A stretch of 64,000 nt of DNA from Bin5 sp965220715 (GCA_965220715.1 OZ244843.1:1426001-1490000), one strand, 5' to 3'. Positions 34,122 through 42,556 are shown, counted from the stretch's first letter. Translations and numbers: made by a program. Notes: generated by a model from the letters alone, not told the origin.

Positions 34122-34589
34122 CTATCTTGATGCACGAAATCCTGGTCTCTTCTGTGTAATCGGGTACAAATCAGATGGTTTGACTCTTTTGGCGAGTTCC
34201 GTGGCAACATCTCTGTTGAATTTCCCTGGATATCCTGCTACACCAACGTGCGACGGATTATCAGAATTCGGAACAGGAAATATCTCGGGCAACACCATCG
34301 CGGCTTCCCGGACTGCCGCCGTAATGGTTTCACAGCTAAGAACGGCCCACATCTGCCCTGCGCCAATTTCTAATGGGGGAGCCTTCTCAAGCTCTTGGAT
34401 GGCCCTCCTGTGTTCTACGGCAATGCTGGCGTCAATGCAGATCTTCTCCAGCCAGTTGAACGACAGATATTGTTCATTCCTTCTGAGTCTGAAAGCCTTT
34501 ACGGTAGGGACATTGTTGTCTATCTGCCACGCTCGGCAATGCCTGATAAGGTGAGAATTGCTGAGATCATATCCGTTTGCTTGCATCAC
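34122..34589 (-). CDS. Unknown protein, second gene of a two-gene module
   Basis: 155 residues, no named family assigned. Features: an N-terminal segment SHLIRHCRAWQIDNNVPTVKAFRLRRNEQYLSFNW that recalls small proteins I associate with paired unknown genes in mobile or defence-like settings (recollection, not a search result), a helical middle, and a basic C-terminus (QKRPGFRASR). No membrane segment. The start overlaps the stop of the upstream gene by 4 bp. More A+T-rich than the Rieske and amidohydrolase genes next to it. Confidence 0.65.
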   Translation of the reverse strand: MMQANGYDLSNSHLIRHCRAWQIDNNVPTVKAFRLRRNEQYLSFNWLEKICIDASIAVEHRRAIQELEKAPPLEIGAGQMWAVLSCETITAAVREAAMVLPEIFPVPNSDNPSHVGVAGYPGKFNRDVATELAKRVKPSDLYPITQKRPGFRASR

Positions 34590-35071
34590 GTGTTCAATCT
34601 TCTGAGAAACGGATCGATCTCTTTCATAATGTGTTTCTGAGTGGCAACTCCCTCAATTTTCAGTTCCTTCTTTTCTCCGACTGCCCTGGCATCTCCAAAG
34701 TATTCGATTTCGCCCGATGGCAGAAACTCCAGGCAAAGAATTCCGTCACAGTTTTGCCACACGTCATCAGGCGGAAGAGTCAGAGGCAACCTCCACTCTA
34801 CTGCCAAAGCGCCATCGTAGTCAGCCACAATCGCAGGATGGGGAGGATTGTTCTGTATGAAAAAATCTGCGACTGTTTGTACTGATTCCAGCATTAATCG
34901 ACCTACATCCGGATCTAGGGCGAACATTTCGATCAGGCTGCTGAGCCTGTCAGCAACCTTGCCGTGATCACTGGCTACCAAACGATCCAGTATTACCCTT
35001 TCCTCTTCCGTTGTGTATCTCGACCAATCCGAGGCTACAACAGGCGTGGTCTCACTTGCCGCCGTTGTCAT
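34586..35071 (-). CDS. Unknown protein, first gene of a two-gene module
   Basis: 161 residues. The C-terminal half has alternating strands (AIVADYDGALAVEWRLP, GILCLEFLPSGEIEYFGDA), a pattern seen in small uncharacterised proteins that usually come with a second gene of the type that follows here. The N-terminal half is helical (EEERVILDRLVASDHGKVADRLSSLIEMF). It overlaps the next gene by 4 bp, implying a functional pair. The base composition is lower in G+C than the surroundings, suggesting acquisition. No catalytic motif is visible. Confidence 0.65.
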   Translation of the reverse strand: MTTAASETTPVVASDWSRYTTEEERVILDRLVASDHGKVADRLSSLIEMFALDPDVGRLMLESVQTVADFFIQNNPPHPAIVADYDGALAVEWRLPLTLPPDDVWQNCDGILCLEFLPSGEIEYFGDARAVGEKKELKIEGVATQKHIMKEIDPFLRRLNT

Positions 35072-35287
35072 TGCTCTTTTTCCCTATCGCTCTTCTACAA
35101 GAACACCACAACAATACTTTCCCGATGTCATCTCAATACCGCTACGATGCTAATGTATACCAGGAATCCTTGAATCTGTCATGTCTGTCGGGTCTGGCAA
35201 CTCTATCGGCCCCCCATTCTGTCCACCCAATTCTCGATACGAGTCCCACAATGTCAAACATTTCAATTTGAATTATAGGAGGAACGC

Positions 35288-36325
35288 ATGAGAATCTTCG
35301 GCATACAATCAGATGGCAACTTCGTCGAGTATGGCCAAGAGCCCTTCCAAGCCGGCCACACTGAAAAGACACTTGAAGATTGGCTTGCCTCTAATCCTGA
35401 AAGCATTCTCGAAAACAAGGAACTCTTGATTATTGGACGGCAAGTTGCCACAGACCTGGGAGGATCTATTGACCTACTGGGCGTGGACCGTGCCGGGAAT
35501 ATCGTTGTGATTGAACTTAAACGGGACCGGACGCCTCGCGACACTGTCGCTCAGGCTCTGGAGTACGCAGCCTTTGCCGGACGTCTCGATGCCGACCGGC
35601 TAGAGACCATTTTCCGCACCAACAAGAAAGATACATCACGCAACTTTGTTGAACGCCACCGGCTGCACTTCGAATTGAGCGAATCCGATGCCGTTATGTT
35701 CAACAAGGACCAACACATTGTTATCGTCGGTCAGCGAATCACGCCTGAAATCAAACAGACGGCTCTGTTTCTGAATTCGAAAGGAGTTAGCGTGACCTGC
35801 GTCGAGTTTGCCTTCTTCCAAACAGAAAGTGGGGATCGGCTGATGTCCCAAGAGGTCGTCGTCGGCGAAGAGTCTCGGCTCCTACCCCCTCCGCGTGTTG
35901 TGGACGAAAACACATTTCTCGCAACGTGTGACGACAACGGTAGAGCGGTTTTCTCTCGCCTATTTCAATGGTCAAACGGCAGTGACATGAAAATCGTTTG
36001 GGGAACCAAGGGGTTTTCATCGAGTGTCATCCTTGGAGGTGTACGCGTTCCTGTCGTTTACGGATTTCCACCCAATTCATTGAATAAGCAAAGCGTCTAT
36101 ACCGCATTTGGAGGAGCAGGAAACTTAAGGCTGAAGACTTTGGTACCGGAGAACGTAATCCAGGGCCTCAAAGACAAGGTAGTAGCGACAGGTCTGTTCG
36201 TGCTAGCCGGACAGGACGTCAAGTGCCTGATCGACCACAGGCTGACAGACAATGAAGTGCAGTCCATCCTCGAACTGTGTGAGTCTATTGCAGCCGCAAT
36301 TCGGGAGCACGGGCTGAAGCGGTAG
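35288..36325 (+). CDS. NucS/DUF91-like PD-(D/E)xK endonuclease
   Basis: 345 residues. After a short N-terminal lead (EKTLEDWLASNPESIL) there is a restriction-like nuclease core: IGRQVATDLGGSIDLLGVDRAGNIVVIELKRDRTPRDTVAQALEYAAF, giving the D...ExK catalytic set (Asp in SIDLLG, Glu and Lys in VIELKR). This is the pattern of the NucS/DUF91 group, which cleaves mismatched or branched DNA. The C-terminal ~200 residues are not recognised. GGAGG lies 5 nt before the ATG. It is single-copy between divergent or convergent unrelated genes and is probably part of the accessory stretch. Confidence 0.82.
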   Translation: MRIFGIQSDGNFVEYGQEPFQAGHTEKTLEDWLASNPESILENKELLIIGRQVATDLGGSIDLLGVDRAGNIVVIELKRDRTPRDTVAQALEYAAFAGRLDADRLETIFRTNKKDTSRNFVERHRLHFELSESDAVMFNKDQHIVIVGQRITPEIKQTALFLNSKGVSVTCVEFAFFQTESGDRLMSQEVVVGEESRLLPPPRVVDENTFLATCDDNGRAVFSRLFQWSNGSDMKIVWGTKGFSSSVILGGVRVPVVYGFPPNSLNKQSVYTAFGGAGNLRLKTLVPENVIQGLKDKVVATGLFVLAGQDVKCLIDHRLTDNEVQSILELCESIAAAIREHGLKR

Positions 36326-36423
36326 CCAGTACCGGCCCTGCCGAAAGTGAAAGTTAGCTCTGACTGAACTTCACTTTCAAGCTCGGACCGTATCTGGGCA
36401 GCTTGAACACTTCTAGGTGTGGT

Positions 36424-36454
36424 CCGCCCTGTTCAGAAGGAAAGAACAGGGCGG
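36424..36454. terminator. Hairpin between convergent genes, possible bidirectional terminator
   Basis: A perfect 11-bp stem, CCGCCCTGTTC at 36424-36434 and GAACAGGGCGG at 36444-36454, with a 9-nt loop. A second weaker stem with one bulge lies at 36343-36378. Neither is followed by a T-run, so termination is only suggested by position between two gene ends. Confidence 0.45.
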
Positions 36455-36489
36455 CATGAGTTTCCAGTTGCGCTGCAGTTTTCCAGGCG

Positions 36490-37467
36490 CTAGAACTTGC
36501 CCTCTCTCACCTTCCCTTTGCCCAGCGTTTTGACGACTTTCGGCTCTACCGGCTCGTTATCCGCCAGGACACCCTCGCCCTTCTTCAGCTTTTTCACCGC
36601 AACACTGTCCAGTCCCGCCAACTCCTGCGCCCCCTCTAACGCCTTCAGGTCACCGCCGTAATAGTCGAACCACGGCAGACCTGCCGCCGTATATCTCCTT
36701 GCCGTTGGCGGCTTGCTAGGCGGCTTTGCGCCCGTCACATCAAAAAACTGCACACTGTTCAGAATATGCACGAAACAGCGCGAGCGCACCGACGTGTCCC
36801 ACGCCTCAATGCCGTAATCGTCCTCGTATATCTCCTGGCGCATGAGACCCCCCGGGGCCAGACCCATCTCCTCAACGGGCTCCGAGAAGGCGCGTAGCGG
36901 AGCATAGGCAATGGGCATATCCACTTCTTCTTCCACCTCGTAATGGGACGCCTTAATCGGGTAAACAACAATCTGCAGCCCGCCGTGCTCCGCCTCTCCC
37001 GTCAACTGCTCCTCGGCCGTGTAACCTTCACCGAGAGGCATGGCCACAAACTGGCGGATCATCCCCTCCATCACACTGAAACCGTCCAGCCACGGCTGAT
37101 CGGGAATGACCACATAGTCCTGGGGCCTGCTGGAGAGTTCGTTCTCCCAGCCCTCACCCGTCACCGCATTGATCTTGCCGGCCGCCACCTTCACCGCCAT
37201 CGGATACGAACCGTCAAAATCGAGCCACAGCGCTTCGGCCTGGTACATCGGCAGGAAGACGCCTCCGTGAGCGCCCCAAGTAGCCGGCACACTGTCACCA
37301 TAGTCGTCCACTAGATTGAGGGGAAACTCTCCAAGGCCCGGCGGCAACGAATAGTCCCGGTTATCGTCCGGTATGCGCAATGTGCGCTGGAACGAGATCC
37401 GGCACTCGGCATCCTTATGCACCTCCGGAAATCGAAATATCAGGTGATCTCTTTTCAGTTCAATCAT
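36490..37467 (-). CDS. Conserved protein of unknown function next to an XRE regulator
   Basis: 325 residues, not assigned to a named family. No signal peptide or membrane segment. It contains conserved-looking blocks (LPPGLGEFPL, GGVFLPMYQAEALWLDF, MAVKVAAGKINAVTGEGW, PQDYVVIPDQPWLDGF, IRQFVAMPLGEGYTAEEQLTGEAEHGGLQI) of the kind expected in a folded soluble enzyme or scaffold, and a lysine-rich tail. GGAGG lies upstream of the ATG at 37467. It is 42 bp after the HTH regulator gene on the same strand and so is probably controlled by the operator at 37861. Confidence 0.75.
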   Translation of the reverse strand: MIELKRDHLIFRFPEVHKDAECRISFQRTLRIPDDNRDYSLPPGLGEFPLNLVDDYGDSVPATWGAHGGVFLPMYQAEALWLDFDGSYPMAVKVAAGKINAVTGEGWENELSSRPQDYVVIPDQPWLDGFSVMEGMIRQFVAMPLGEGYTAEEQLTGEAEHGGLQIVVYPIKASHYEVEEEVDMPIAYAPLRAFSEPVEEMGLAPGGLMRQEIYEDDYGIEAWDTSVRSRCFVHILNSVQFFDVTGAKPPSKPPTARRYTAAGLPWFDYYGGDLKALEGAQELAGLDSVAVKKLKKGEGVLADNEPVEPKVVKTLGKGKVREGKF

Positions 37468-37509
37468 TGCTGGAACCTCCTGGGTCCTTTCTGTTTGTAA
37501 CACCGGCCC

Positions 37510-37860
37510 TTACCAATCTCCGTCTCGAATCTCGCGGGCGACGCTCTGAATCGCGTGATCGGGTGCATCTTTCAGTTGCCGCAGCAGGTCGGCGAATAGC
37601 TGCGGCCGATGCAGGATAATGTGTTGAAGGTCGCTGGAGACCTTGCCCGCCATCGCCAGCAAAAGGTCCGCATCCTCGCCCAACTCCCCAGCCAAGCGGC
37701 GTATAGTCGCCTCCGAAGGCGGCGCGACCTGGTCTCGCTCGATTTTGCTCAAGTAGGACGGCTCAACCCCGATGCGCTGAGCAAGCTGGCGCACCGAAAA
37801 CGTGCGGTCTTCTCTGAGCTTATTTTCGCGGGCTGTACGGACATACTTGCCAAATGTCAT
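37510..37860 (-). CDS. XRE-family helix-turn-helix regulator
   Basis: 116 residues. The N-terminal ~65 residues are a Cro/C1-type HTH: FGKYVRTARENK, then SVRQLAQRIGVEPSYLSKIERDQVAPPSEATIRRLAGEL. The C-terminal part is a short helical segment (LQHIILHRPQLFADLLRQLKDAP). The ATG at 37860 has no ribosome site; a near-consensus promoter places the transcript start at or within a few bases of it, so the mRNA is probably leaderless. An 18-bp palindrome touching the start codon is the likely autoregulatory operator. The unknown gene at 36490 follows in the same operon. Confidence 0.88.
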   Translation of the reverse strand: MTFGKYVRTARENKLREDRTFSVRQLAQRIGVEPSYLSKIERDQVAPPSEATIRRLAGELGEDADLLLAMAGKVSSDLQHIILHRPQLFADLLRQLKDAPDHAIQSVAREIRDGDW

Positions 37861-37898
37861 GTGTACTACATAGTACACGAACTTAGACGCCCTGTCAA
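37861..37898 (-). promoter_or_regulatory. Promoter with overlapping palindromic operator for the XRE operon
   Basis: On the minus strand, TTGACA (37893-37898) and TACTAT (37870-37875) are separated by exactly 17 bp. The operator GTGTACTA-TG-TAGTACAC (37861-37878, perfect 8-bp arms) covers the -10 box and ends one base before the ATG. Binding would block RNA polymerase, fitting an autorepressor. Confidence 0.78.
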
Positions 37899-37944
37899 GA
37901 GGATCTTTGTACCTGGGCAGGCCAATTGCATCTAATTGGGACAA

Positions 37945-38190
37945 AACTCGTGAGCCTACTTGAATCGGGTAGGGGCGCCCCTTGTGGGTGCCCTTCGTGG
38001 ACTATTTTTGCGTCCGAATTCAGATTCGATTGCCCTGTGTACCCGGGTGCTTCCCGTTTTTCTGGATGGATTCTCTGGGCTGCAGTTGATGGGTCAACTG
38101 CCTTGTAGCTGGCTTTTCCCGTCTAGAGAAGGCAGATTGCAAAGGCCCAAAAATTCTGGATGCACGCATGCACTCAAGCCTATCTCCATC
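37945..38190. other. Intergenic, little recognised
   Basis: Between the XRE promoter and the toxin-antitoxin promoter. It contains a 12-bp palindrome AGGGGCGCCCCT near 37971 and otherwise nothing gene-like. Confidence 0.35.
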
Positions 38191-38228
38191 TTGACACCGA
38201 AGGCAATTTAGCCTAGCCTAGTGGCTAG
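38191..38228 (+). promoter_or_regulatory. Promoter and operator of the Phd/PIN toxin-antitoxin pair
   Basis: TTGACA (38191-38196), a 17-bp spacer and TAGCCT (38214-38219). Over the -10 box lies CTAGCC-TAGT-GGCTAG (38213-38228), a perfect inverted repeat, the expected place for antitoxin autorepression. Confidence 0.6.
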
Positions 38229-38267
38229 TCAGGTACCTAGTCGGATAAATTGCAAATGGGGTGAATA

Positions 38268-38528
38268 ATGAGCAGGAAATGGCCGGTTCAAGATGCCAAG
38301 TCGAGGTTCAGCGAATTGTTGGATACCACTCTAGCAGAAGGGCCACAGATCGTGACCAAGCGCGGAGTCGAAACCGCCGTGCTCCTCCCAATCGAGCAGT
38401 GGCGGAGGCTGGAGCGGATGACCAGGCCGGACCTGAAGAAGTTGCTCCTCGCCCCTGAGGCACGGACCGACGACCTTACGCCTCCGCGCCGACAACATCG
38501 CCGCCGAGCGCCTTTGGCTGTGGAGTAG
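38268..38528 (+). CDS. Phd/YefM-family antitoxin
   Basis: 86 residues. The N-terminal half is the Phd fold (WPVQDAKSRFSELLDTTLAEGPQIVTKRGVETAVLLPIEQWRRLE), which dimerises and binds DNA. The C-terminal half (RRQHRRRAPLAVE) is basic and presumably the flexible part that neutralises the toxin. The toxin gene begins 4 bp after its stop. Antitoxins of this type repress their own promoter; an inverted repeat overlaps the -10 box upstream. Confidence 0.9.
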   Translation: MSRKWPVQDAKSRFSELLDTTLAEGPQIVTKRGVETAVLLPIEQWRRLERMTRPDLKKLLLAPEARTDDLTPPRRQHRRRAPLAVE

Positions 38529-38532
38529 CGCT

Positions 38533-38946
38533 ATGTACCTCCTCGACACCAACGTGGTCTCGGAGTTGCGTCGTCCCCGTCCTCATGGCGCCGTCCTCGA
38601 TTGGATCGCGAGGGTGCCGGCAGAGCATCTGTTCGTGTCCGCCGTTACGGTTGGAGAGATACAGGCGGGAATCGAGATCACCCGCCAGCAGGATGAGGCG
38701 AAAGCGGAGGAGTTGGAGGTTTGGCTGGACAAGGTCTTGGCTTCCTACGGTGTATTGCCTATGGACGCGCCCGCCTTCCGCGAGTGGGCACGGCTCATGC
38801 ATAGGAGATCGGACACGATCACCGAAGACGCGATGATCGCGGCGACAGCCACCGTGCACCGGTTGATTGTGGTCACTCGGAATGTCCGCGACTTTGGCCA
38901 GTTTGGCGTGGAATTACACAATCCCTTCGAAGGTAAGGTCCAGTGA
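38533..38946 (+). CDS. PIN-domain ribonuclease toxin (VapC/FitB type)
   Basis: 137 residues. PIN-domain acidic residues are in place: Asp5 in MYLLDTNVVSE, Glu42 in VTVGEIQAG, Asp99 in TITEDAMIAATA and Asp120 in VVTRNVRDF. VapC toxins are Mg-dependent ribonucleases that cut tRNA or rRNA and arrest growth when the antitoxin is lost. The ending TRNVRDFGQFGVELHNPFE is characteristic of the FitB/VapC group. It is co-transcribed with the Phd-type antitoxin just upstream, a common mixed pairing. Confidence 0.93.
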   Translation: MYLLDTNVVSELRRPRPHGAVLDWIARVPAEHLFVSAVTVGEIQAGIEITRQQDEAKAEELEVWLDKVLASYGVLPMDAPAFREWARLMHRRSDTITEDAMIAATATVHRLIVVTRNVRDFGQFGVELHNPFEGKVQ

Positions 38947-39067
38947 CGACAGCGAGCCGGAGAAACCCTACGGCTCGAACGAACGCTGAGGCACGCTAGC
39001 AGGCTGAAACTGTGCGCTGCTACGACGAGACCCAGCGCAAGACCCTACTGGGCCCCCTTACCCCTCG

Positions 39068-39289
39068 TCACACCTCAAACACCGTCCCCCCATCACCACC
39101 CCGCCGCGCCAACAACGTCCCCAGATCATACTTCACCCCGCACTCCGGGCACGTCGTCGTCGTCGCCTCTTCCAGGTAGTCATCGTCAAAATCGTCCAAC
39201 GACATATTGATCGACGGGCGGTACCAGTCCTCATATACGTGTCCGCAATCGGGACATGTAACGGTAATCTCTCTCGGCGGCGACGTCAT
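39068..39289 (-). CDS. Small double zinc-ribbon protein
   Basis: 73 residues with two CPxCG knuckles, VTCPDCGHVYEDW near the N-terminus and TTTCPECGVKYDLG toward the end, which together form one zinc ribbon. The linker between them is acidic (DDFDDDYLEEA). Function unknown; such proteins often contact RNA, ribosomes or transcription complexes. GGGAGG lies upstream of the ATG at 39289. It is 40 bp after the MFS gene on the same strand. Confidence 0.78.
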   Translation of the reverse strand: MTSPPREITVTCPDCGHVYEDWYRPSINMSLDDFDDDYLEEATTTTCPECGVKYDLGTLLARRGGDGGTVFEV

Positions 39290-39329
39290 GCTTCCCTCCC
39301 TTCTCAAGCGGGCGACGAATTGCCGTTAA

Positions 39330-40568
39330 TCACCCCTCCTCCTCCGCCCGCGCCTCATGCAGCGCACCCAACCGCAGCAACTGCGGCGACAGCGCCGCCG
39401 CGCCGGTCACAACCAGGATCGTCCCAATCCCCCCACTCACCACCGAAATCACCGGCCCGAAATAATGCGCCACCAGCCCCGACTCAAAGCCGCCCAGCTC
39501 ATTCGACGCCCCTATGAAAATCCCGCTCACCGCCGACACACGCCCCCGCATCCGGTCCGGCGTCAGCAGTTGTGTCAGCGTCTGACGCACCACCATGCTG
39601 ATATTGTCCAGCGCCCCCGTCAGAAATAGCATCACCCACGAAAGCGCGAAATTCTGCGAAAAGCCGAAAACAATCGTCGCCACGCCGAACCCGGCCACCG
39701 CCAGCAGCAGACCCCGCCCCGCCCGCTTCATCGGCGGCAGATAGACCATCGCCACAGCCATCAAAAATGCCCCGACCGCCGGCGCCGCACGCAAGTACCC
39801 GAACCCCTTCGGCCCCACGTTCAAAATATCCTCGGCAAAGATCGGCAGCAGGTAGACCGCCCCGCCCAGTAGCACCGCAAACAGGTCCAGCGCCATGATT
39901 GCGAACAATATTCGTTTGTCCCACACAAAACTGATCCCGCCAAGAAGCGTCTTCCAGTTGGCCGGCTCCGGCTTCTCGTCCGCCGGCCGAAATTGGATGC
40001 GGGTAAGGATAAACGCCAGCCACATCGAACCCGCTGCAGCCACAAAATACGCACTCTGTACGCTGACGGCAACCACGATGCCGCCCAGCGCCGGCCCCAC
40101 CACCGACGCAATATGCATCAGGCTCATGTTCCACGTCACCGCGTTCGGAAAAACCTCCGCCGGCACCAGCTGCGGCAGCAGCGCCGTCCGCGCCGGACGT
40201 CCCACCGTCATCATGCTGGCGTCCAGGAAGAGCAGCGCATACATCCATCCCACCGGCCCTTCCGTGATCGAGAATGCAGCCAGCGCCAGCGATGTTACCG
40301 TCATCCCCAGCAGGCTGATGATCGACAACCGCCGCCGTTCATAACGGTCCGCCAACAGACCCGCCGGCAGCGCCAAGACCATCAGCGGCAGCGCCTGCGC
40401 CAGCCCCACGAGCCCCAGCGAGAGAGCCTCTCCCGTGCGCTGGTAAATCTCCCAGGCGATCGCTATACTCTGAATATAGGTCCCCATCCGCGCCACCACC
40501 CAGCCAATTACATACAGCCGGTAGTCGTGAATGCGAAATGCGGCGTAGGGGTCTTGCGAGCGGGACAA
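39330..40568 (-). CDS. MFS exporter, EntS/MFS_3 type
   Basis: 412 residues with about 12 hydrophobic helices. Starts AAFRIHDYRLYVIGWVVARMGTYIQSIAIAWEIYQRT, the usual N-terminus of the EntS-like MFS_3 family (F..R.YR....G...S..G...Q..A..W.IY), with motif A ALPAGLLADRYERRRLS. Relatives export siderophores, macrolides or other small molecules; the cargo here is unknown. The zinc-ribbon gene follows on the same strand. Confidence 0.9.
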   Translation of the reverse strand: MSRSQDPYAAFRIHDYRLYVIGWVVARMGTYIQSIAIAWEIYQRTGEALSLGLVGLAQALPLMVLALPAGLLADRYERRRLSIISLLGMTVTSLALAAFSITEGPVGWMYALLFLDASMMTVGRPARTALLPQLVPAEVFPNAVTWNMSLMHIASVVGPALGGIVVAVSVQSAYFVAAAGSMWLAFILTRIQFRPADEKPEPANWKTLLGGISFVWDKRILFAIMALDLFAVLLGGAVYLLPIFAEDILNVGPKGFGYLRAAPAVGAFLMAVAMVYLPPMKRAGRGLLLAVAGFGVATIVFGFSQNFALSWVMLFLTGALDNISMVVRQTLTQLLTPDRMRGRVSAVSGIFIGASNELGGFESGLVAHYFGPVISVVSGGIGTILVVTGAAALSPQLLRLGALHEARAEEEG

Positions 40569-40828
40569 AGGAAAAACTCCAGTGGACAGATGGGCAGAAC
40601 CCTATTGAACGTCAAAACGCCCCCCTTGTCCAACCTAACACCGGGCGCGCACGCACTATGCCCGCGCATTCGGGCACCGTCGTACTTTCAAATTGGACGG
40701 CGGCTGTACAATAGAGAAGAAAGGGGAGCGACTGCGACGCAGGCGGACCTGGCTACTTTCTCGCGTCTCTGTGCGAATTCACTGACGTCAACCGCCCTAC
40801 CTTCGACGAGGGTGGTCTGCCAGATCTC

Positions 40829-41092
40829 TTACTGATTTTCCGTTTTCTTTCGCTGCGTGATGCGGCACTTCTCGTAAACGAACTCAGGGTCGAGGTCAGC
40901 GCCGGTCTCCCAGCCGATAGTGTCAAATGAGACGCGAACCGATCCAAAGACCTTCGGGTCTCTGATCTTACCAAAAATTCCGAAATCCAGGTATGGCTTC
41001 ATGTCAAGTAGCCCCTTCTCCCCATTCTCAAAGGCCACCGTCAGGACATAGTCCTCTTCACACTCGACAGAAACTACCACAGGGCAAATCAA
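40829..41092 (-). CDS. DUF2442 protein, start uncertain
   Basis: 87 residues matching the DUF2442 pattern: VVSVECEEDYVLTVAFENGEKGLLDMKPYLDFGIFGKIRDPKVFGSVRVSFDTIGWETGADLDPEFVYEKC. These small proteins usually sit with a DUF4160 gene in toxin-antitoxin-like pairs, but no DUF4160 gene is next to it here. The only start that covers the family is TTG at 41092 with a weak AGGGG upstream; the C-rich repeat array begins 12 bp further on, so repeat insertion may have removed the original start or partner. Confidence 0.75.
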   Translation of the reverse strand: MICPVVVSVECEEDYVLTVAFENGEKGLLDMKPYLDFGIFGKIRDPKVFGSVRVSFDTIGWETGADLDPEFVYEKCRITQRKKTENQ

Positions 41093-41103
41093 ATTACGCA
41101 GCC

Positions 41104-41139
41104 CCTAACCCCTGCTGTTCCCCCGCAGTTCCCCTGCAG
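41104..41139. repeat. C-rich array with CTGCAGTT core
   Basis: Degenerate units of the type CCCCTGCAGTT repeated about four times, directly abutting the stop codon (TTA, 41140-41142) of the minus-strand PmbA gene. It shares the GAAC(T/G)GCAG core with the heptamer arrays. Confidence 0.75.
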
Positions 41140-42498
41140 TTACCCTGCAGTTACCCCCCCAATCATCACCCCGTCCACCCGAATCGTCGGCGACCCCAGC
41201 GCGCCCATCATCGGCACAAAGGTCAGGTCGCTGCCGATCGCCTTGATGTTTTGCAGCAACTCCTGCATCGACAAAGCAATCGTGACCTCGTTGACCGGGT
41301 GGCTCAGTTCGCCGTTTTCGATCCAGTATCCCTTCGCCGAGATCGAATAGTCGCCGCTGATCGGGTTGATGCTGGAAGTATTCATCACGCTCTCCACGTA
41401 CAGCCCCTGCTCCACCCCGCCGATCACCTCCTCCGGCGTTTCGTGGCCGGGTTGGAAGTAGAAGTTGCTGGCGTCCAGTGTCGGCATCGATGCGTGGGAG
41501 CGGCGGCTGGCGTTGCCCGTCGAGCTGGCCGTGCCGTCGCGGGTGGCGGTGTAGTGGTCATGCAGGGCCGTCTGCAAGACCCCTTCATCGATCAGGCGGG
41601 TGGCCACAGTGGGTACGCCCTCGTCGTCGAACGGGCGCGTGGCGATCCCGCCGGGCAGCCGCCCGTTGTCCAGCACCGAGACCATATCCGCAGCGACGGT
41701 CTGACCAATCTTGCCCTCGAGAAAAGAGCGGTTGCGCTGCATCGCGTCTGCCCCCAACGCGCGTGAGAGCGCGCCGAGCACGCTCGTCGCCGCCATCGGC
41801 GAATAGACAACCGGCGCCCGCTGCGTTGGCACCGGCCTGCCGCCCAACATGCCAACCGCCTTACGGGCCGCGTCTTTACCAATCGCTGACGGCATAAAGT
41901 CGGCCAATCGCGAGCCAAAGTCGAAGCCGAAGGCCATCGAACGATCATTCTCGTCCGCCGCCATTGCCATCACAAAGCCGCCAATGAAACTCTTGTCGTA
42001 ACTGCCGGCGATGCCCTTCGAGTTCGCAATCGCCACACTCCCATACTGGCTCAACAGCGTGCAGCGATTGGTCAGGACGATGCGTTCATCGTAGCGAAAA
42101 GCGGCCTTCTCAATTCGTCTGGCCATCTCAACTTTACGTTCAATCGGCAGGTCTACGATTGCCTGATCATAAACGTCCAGATCATCGTCCGGGACCGGCT
42201 GCGGCGCCGGCAGAGAGCGGTATTCATCGCCATCCGCGACACCGGCCAGCGTGACGGCCGCATCGATTGTCTTCCCGATGCTGCTAGTCCCAAAGTCGGA
42301 CGTGTAGGCATAGCCCATCCTGCCGTCCCGGATCACCCGCACGCCCAGCCCTTTCGAGCCCGCCTGCGAAAGCTTCTCCACATCTCCCCGATCTACATTG
42401 ACCGACGTATTCTGCCCGACACTGATATAGGCTTCCGCCTCGACACCCCGTTCGACCGCCTGGGATACAACATCCCGGGCAAATTCAAGATAGTCCAC
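41140..42498 (-). CDS. pmbA: TldE/PmbA-type protein
   Basis: 452 residues of the TldD/PmbA (microcin maturation) family, the TldE-like subunit without the zinc HExxxH motif. Visible: TSVNVDRGDVEKLSQAGSKGLGVRVIRDGRMGYAYTSD, PVVYSPMAATSVLGALSRAL, RPFDDEGVPT, and GNASRRSHASMPTLDASNFYF. TldD/TldE form a heterodimeric protease that opens narrow peptide substrates such as pre-microcin B17 and degrades CcdA in E. coli. The TldD gene lies 91 bp upstream on the same strand; a heptamer array sits between them. Confidence 0.92.
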   Translation of the reverse strand: MDYLEFARDVVSQAVERGVEAEAYISVGQNTSVNVDRGDVEKLSQAGSKGLGVRVIRDGRMGYAYTSDFGTSSIGKTIDAAVTLAGVADGDEYRSLPAPQPVPDDDLDVYDQAIVDLPIERKVEMARRIEKAAFRYDERIVLTNRCTLLSQYGSVAIANSKGIAGSYDKSFIGGFVMAMAADENDRSMAFGFDFGSRLADFMPSAIGKDAARKAVGMLGGRPVPTQRAPVVYSPMAATSVLGALSRALGADAMQRNRSFLEGKIGQTVAADMVSVLDNGRLPGGIATRPFDDEGVPTVATRLIDEGVLQTALHDHYTATRDGTASSTGNASRRSHASMPTLDASNFYFQPGHETPEEVIGGVEQGLYVESVMNTSSINPISGDYSISAKGYWIENGELSHPVNEVTIALSMQELLQNIKAIGSDLTFVPMMGALGSPTIRVDGVMIGGVTAG

Positions 42499-42556
42499 GT
42501 GTATACTCCTCGTCTCGCCCCTAGAGGCGCAGGCTGATCTGATGTCTCAAAATACT

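Noticed and set aside
36343..36378. Hairpin with one bulge as terminator of the NucS-like gene
   Set aside because: No T-run follows; the 36424-36454 hairpin is stronger and was reported instead.
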